A stretch of 64,000 nt of DNA. Origin: Collinsella sp. (lineage in GTDB: Bacteria; Actinomycetota; Coriobacteriia; Coriobacteriales; Coriobacteriaceae). Every line of letters begins with the position of its first letter. The first letter of the stretch is position 1. The notes beneath the pieces are model-generated. The model made no database searches and was not told the origin of the DNA. It saw only the letters and a program-made list of their open reading frames with translations. Of this stretch, positions 62,301-64,000 are shown piece after piece. The stretch lies in contig DXZU01000019.1 of NCBI GenBank assembly GCA_019419525.1, positions 1-64,000 on the forward strand, in the 5' to 3' direction. The position numbers were made by a program, and so were the translations under genes.

Positions 62301-63056
62301 ATGGCCTTTGCGGAAAAGCTCATTGCTGTCCGTCGCGCCCATCACCTTACCCAGGAGCAGCTCGCCGCCAAGCTCTTCGTCACACGCCAGGCCATCAGCC
62401 GTTGGGAGCGCGGCGAGGTCACCCCAAGCATCGACATGATGAAGCTCATCGCCGCCGTAACCGGCGATCCCCTGTCTCACCTGCTCGAAATGCCCGAGCA
62501 CTATTGCCAGAGCTGCGGCATGATACTCACGCCCGACGACTGCGGCACCGATGCCACCGGCGCCACGACCGACCATTACTGCAAGTGGTGCTACGACCAC
62601 GGCAAGTACACCTACGACACCACGATGGAGGCAATGATTGAGGATTGTGCCCCGCGGCTGGCACAAAATACCGGCATGTCGCTCGACGAAGCCGTCTCGC
62701 TCATGGGCGCCGTACTGCCGCAACTGGAACGCTGGCACACCGTGCAGGAAAACGAGGAGCGCCACGGTGCCGAGGCGCGGGCGCACTATGGCGACGAGGC
62801 CGTCGATGCAGCAAACGAGGCACTGCTGGACATGGACCCCGAGACGTGGAACGACATGAAGGAACTCGAGCGTGCCATTCTGGGTCAGCTCTCGATTGCC
62901 ATGGGCGACGGCGAACCGGAAGGCAGCGAGGCGCGCAAGCTTGTCGCAATGCACCGTCGATGGATTGGCCTTAACTGGGGACACGAACCCCAGAACGAAG
63001 CGTACCTGGGCCTCGCCCACGGCTATCTTGCCGATCAGCGCTTTGTTGACTACTAA
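62301..63056 (+). CDS. XRE regulator with zinc ribbon and truncated TipAS domain
   Basis: This 251-residue protein has an XRE helix-turn-helix (1-60, LTQEQLAAKLFVTRQAISRW), a putative zinc-ribbon domain (C69, C72, C81, C94, C97) and a TipAS antibiotic-recognition domain (about 150-251). TipAS domains bind thiopeptides or other drugs. The frame stops at FVDY-TAA, yet the next 23 codons in the same frame look like the domain's last helix. It may be a truncated but working regulator. AAGGAG precedes ATG 62301. Confidence 0.85.
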   Translation: MAFAEKLIAVRRAHHLTQEQLAAKLFVTRQAISRWERGEVTPSIDMMKLIAAVTGDPLSHLLEMPEHYCQSCGMILTPDDCGTDATGATTDHYCKWCYDHGKYTYDTTMEAMIEDCAPRLAQNTGMSLDEAVSLMGAVLPQLERWHTVQENEERHGAEARAHYGDEAVDAANEALLDMDPETWNDMKELERAILGQLSIAMGDGEPEGSEARKLVAMHRRWIGLNWGHEPQNEAYLGLAHGYLADQRFVDY

Positions 63057-63128
63057 GACAAGCCCTGCGGCGCCGGGGCCACAGCGTTTCTGGTCCAAGC
63101 AATCGAGTCATCGCTGACTCGCGCATAG
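63057..63128 (+). pseudogene. Out-of-service C-terminal helix of the TipAS domain
   Basis: After the TAA at 63054-63056 the same frame continues for 23 codons to TAG 63126-63128, encoding DKPCGAGATAF and LVQAIESSLTRA, which is what a full TipAS domain needs after YY. A single base change in a Tyr codon would explain it; stop-codon readthrough is the alternative. Confidence 0.7.
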
Positions 63129-63179
63129 ACTGCAGCGGCTTTGGGTATTTCAATCAAAACCTCAACCGATTGGAGACCT

Positions 63180-63425
63180 ATGGCTACTGATCATGAGCTC
63201 GAGCTGTACGTTATGACCGGCTGCCCGTATTGCATAAAGGTCAAGCACTTTTTGGCCGATAACGGTGTGACCATCCCCGAGCGCAATATCTCGACCGACC
63301 CCGATGCCAAGCAGACGCTCATCGCCGTCGGCGGCAAGCGCCAGGTCCCCTGCCTGTTCATTGACGGCAAACCACTCTACGAATCGAGTGACATCATCGC
63401 ATGGGTACAGGAGAACCTGCTCTAG
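63180..63425 (+). CDS. Glutaredoxin
   Basis: This 81-residue thioredoxin-fold protein has the CPYC active site (residues 15-18), RQVPCLFIDG with the cis-Pro and SSDIIAWV. It reduces disulfides or glutathione-mixed disulfides. The ATG at 63180 follows TTGGAGA. It ends in a cluster of GGGAC-type repeats. Confidence 0.92.
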   Translation: MATDHELELYVMTGCPYCIKVKHFLADNGVTIPERNISTDPDAKQTLIAVGGKRQVPCLFIDGKPLYESSDIIAWVQENLL

Positions 63426-63426
63426 C

Positions 63427-63484
63427 ACTCATTGGGGACGTACTTAAATGAGTAGTCGTTAAAGAACGTCCCCAACGGCTAGTC
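63427..63484. repeat. Two adjacent GGGAC-type repeats, family A
   Basis: ACTCATTGGGGACGTACTTA and AATGAGT (63427-63453) then a family A unit TAGTCGTTAAAGAACGTCC to CTAGTC (63453-63484). Its first half recurs at 63585-63612. Confidence 0.7.
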
Positions 63485-63503
63485 CCCCGCCGAACCCAAA
63501 CGT

Positions 63504-63566
63504 GTACGTCAGCATCCAAAGTCGACATTTTTCGACACCTTTGGATGCTGGCGTACGGCTTTTTTG
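63504..63566 (+). terminator. Strong terminator hairpin
   Basis: GTACGTCAGCATCCAAAG (63504-63521) and CTTTGGATGCTGGCGTAC (63539-63556) pair fully apart from one base, enclosing a GTCGA/TCGAC inner stem, and are followed by GGCTTTTTT. Confidence 0.85.
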
Positions 63567-63584
63567 CGCGGGTCCCTCACAACC

Positions 63585-63612
63585 ACTCATTGGGGACGTA
63601 CTTAAATGAGTA
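63585..63612. repeat. GGGAC-type repeat, family A half
   Basis: ACTCATTGGGGACGTACTTA then AATGAGTAG, a second copy of 63427-63454. It lies beyond the glutaredoxin terminator. Confidence 0.7.
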
Positions 63613-63659
63613 GATAGGAATTCAGTTTCTCAATTTTATAGAACATACGTTTGCTTATA

Positions 63660-63868
63660 TGCTATACTCGCCTCAAGGCATGAGACTGGTCGAGAGCTCC
63701 CGCGGAGGTCCCCAATGACACGCTGGAGCGGGTTCGGTAAGTAAGATCGGTGGTTACCGCACTCGCCCACCTCAGACAGGCTGCGCTCCTGTTCGCCGTC
63801 GCCATCAAAGAACGGCACTCACAATCAAACGTTTCCGTTATCCGTGAGTCACACAGGAGTGCATCGTT
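63660..63868 (+). promoter_or_regulatory. Promoter and 200-nt leader of the DUF1016-type gene
   Basis: An extended -10 motif TGCTATACT (63660-63668) lies about 200 bp before the coding start. The leader carries a tiny frame with a good GGAGG site, MTRWSGFGK (63715-63744), and GGTGGTTACCGC (63749-63760). A regulated leader is possible; no known family was matched. Confidence 0.45.
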
Positions 63869-64000
63869 ATGGCAAAACAATTATCAACCCAAAAAAATAT
63901 CGAGCCCGCACTGCCAGATGAAGAATATGTCTACGCGTCTGTCAGAAAAACCCTCGAGCACCCTCGTTCCCACGTTGAACGCGCCATCAACTCGACGATG
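63869..64000 (+). CDS. DUF1016/YhcG-type nuclease-domain protein, partial
   Basis: Only the first 44 codons are inside the window. The reading frame starts MAKQLSTQKNIEPALPDEEY and RSHVERAINSTM resembles the DUF1016 N-terminal domain, whose proteins usually end in a PDDEXK nuclease domain. AGGAG lies nine bases before ATG 63869. The rest must lie downstream, so the call is tentative. Confidence 0.6.
   Translation, partial: MAKQLSTQKNIEPALPDEEYVYASVRKTLEHPRSHVERAINSTM

Noticed and set aside
62160..63098. N-terminal extension of trmO by 313 residues
   Set aside because: The extension is the antisense of the XRE/TipAS gene; TrmO proteins start at MEPIAHI-type sequence.
63745..63800. T-box riboswitch
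   Set aside because: GGTGGTTACCGC resembles the T-box sequence but has an extra T, no specifier stem was found and the downstream gene is not an aminoacyl-tRNA synthetase or amino-acid gene.

Overview
This 64 kb window is GC-rich chromosomal DNA from a Gram-positive gut actinobacterium. It most resembles a Collinsella-type member of the Coriobacteriia. That assignment is inferred from gene content and style: a bile-salt-hydrolase-type protein, AzgA/UraA purine and pyrimidine permeases, large GGDEF/EAL proteins, surface proteins with a sortase-like tail, and strong AAGGAGG ribosome-binding sites. No rRNA, tRNA, CRISPR array, prophage or complete insertion sequence was found. Nearly all DNA is coding, and most intergenic spaces hold terminator hairpins or short dispersed GGGAC-type palindromes.

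Layout. 1-6.7 kb: a MocR/PdxR-type regulator divergent from pdxS-pdxT (PLP synthesis), a MarR-like winged-helix protein with an RGG tail, an MFS exporter and a first deformylase-like protein. 6.7-13.4 kb: an XRE-aminotransferase fusion, a LysR/EamA divergent pair, a choloylglycine hydrolase, a second deformylase-like protein and an AzgA-type permease. 13.4-17.5 kb: two tandem surface proteins produced by a duplication that also copied the permease's 3' end. 17.6-23 kb: an esterase, a uracil permease, a MetE-like protein, a LysR regulator and a HAD phosphatase. 23-25.2 kb: a TPP riboswitch and thiM / thiamine-binding protein / thiE. 25.2-31 kb: a patatin and two related GGDEF proteins, one with an EAL domain. 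31-41.4 kb: redox proteins, a CobW GTPase, trmL, and a minus-strand TetM-like GTPase / AAA ATPase / UvrA-like run, then rsmJ. 41.4-50.8 kb: small membrane proteins, an RlmA-like methyltransferase, MATE, a second LysR/EamA pair, ung, an SDR, a VUT (queuosine precursor) transporter with a candidate preQ1 element, and prfC. 50.9-64 kb: a GntR-ABC operon, EamA, CLC, LOG and K+ channel genes, a hybrid histidine kinase with two periplasmic binding domains, a flavin protein, a MalY-type lyase, trmO, an XRE/zinc-ribbon/TipAS regulator broken by one in-frame stop, glutaredoxin, and the start of a DUF1016/YhcG-type gene.

Themes. Cofactor and nutrient salvage (PLP, thiamine, queuosine precursor, purines, uracil) is mixed with small-molecule export and RNA modification (trmL, rsmJ, RlmA-like, trmO). 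The most notable observations are two deformylase-like proteins that lack different catalytic residues, an XRE-aminotransferase fusion with an internal start and repeated operator-like sites, the readable duplication footprint, repeats that supply the stop codon of two unrelated genes, and the nonsense codon in the TipAS regulator.
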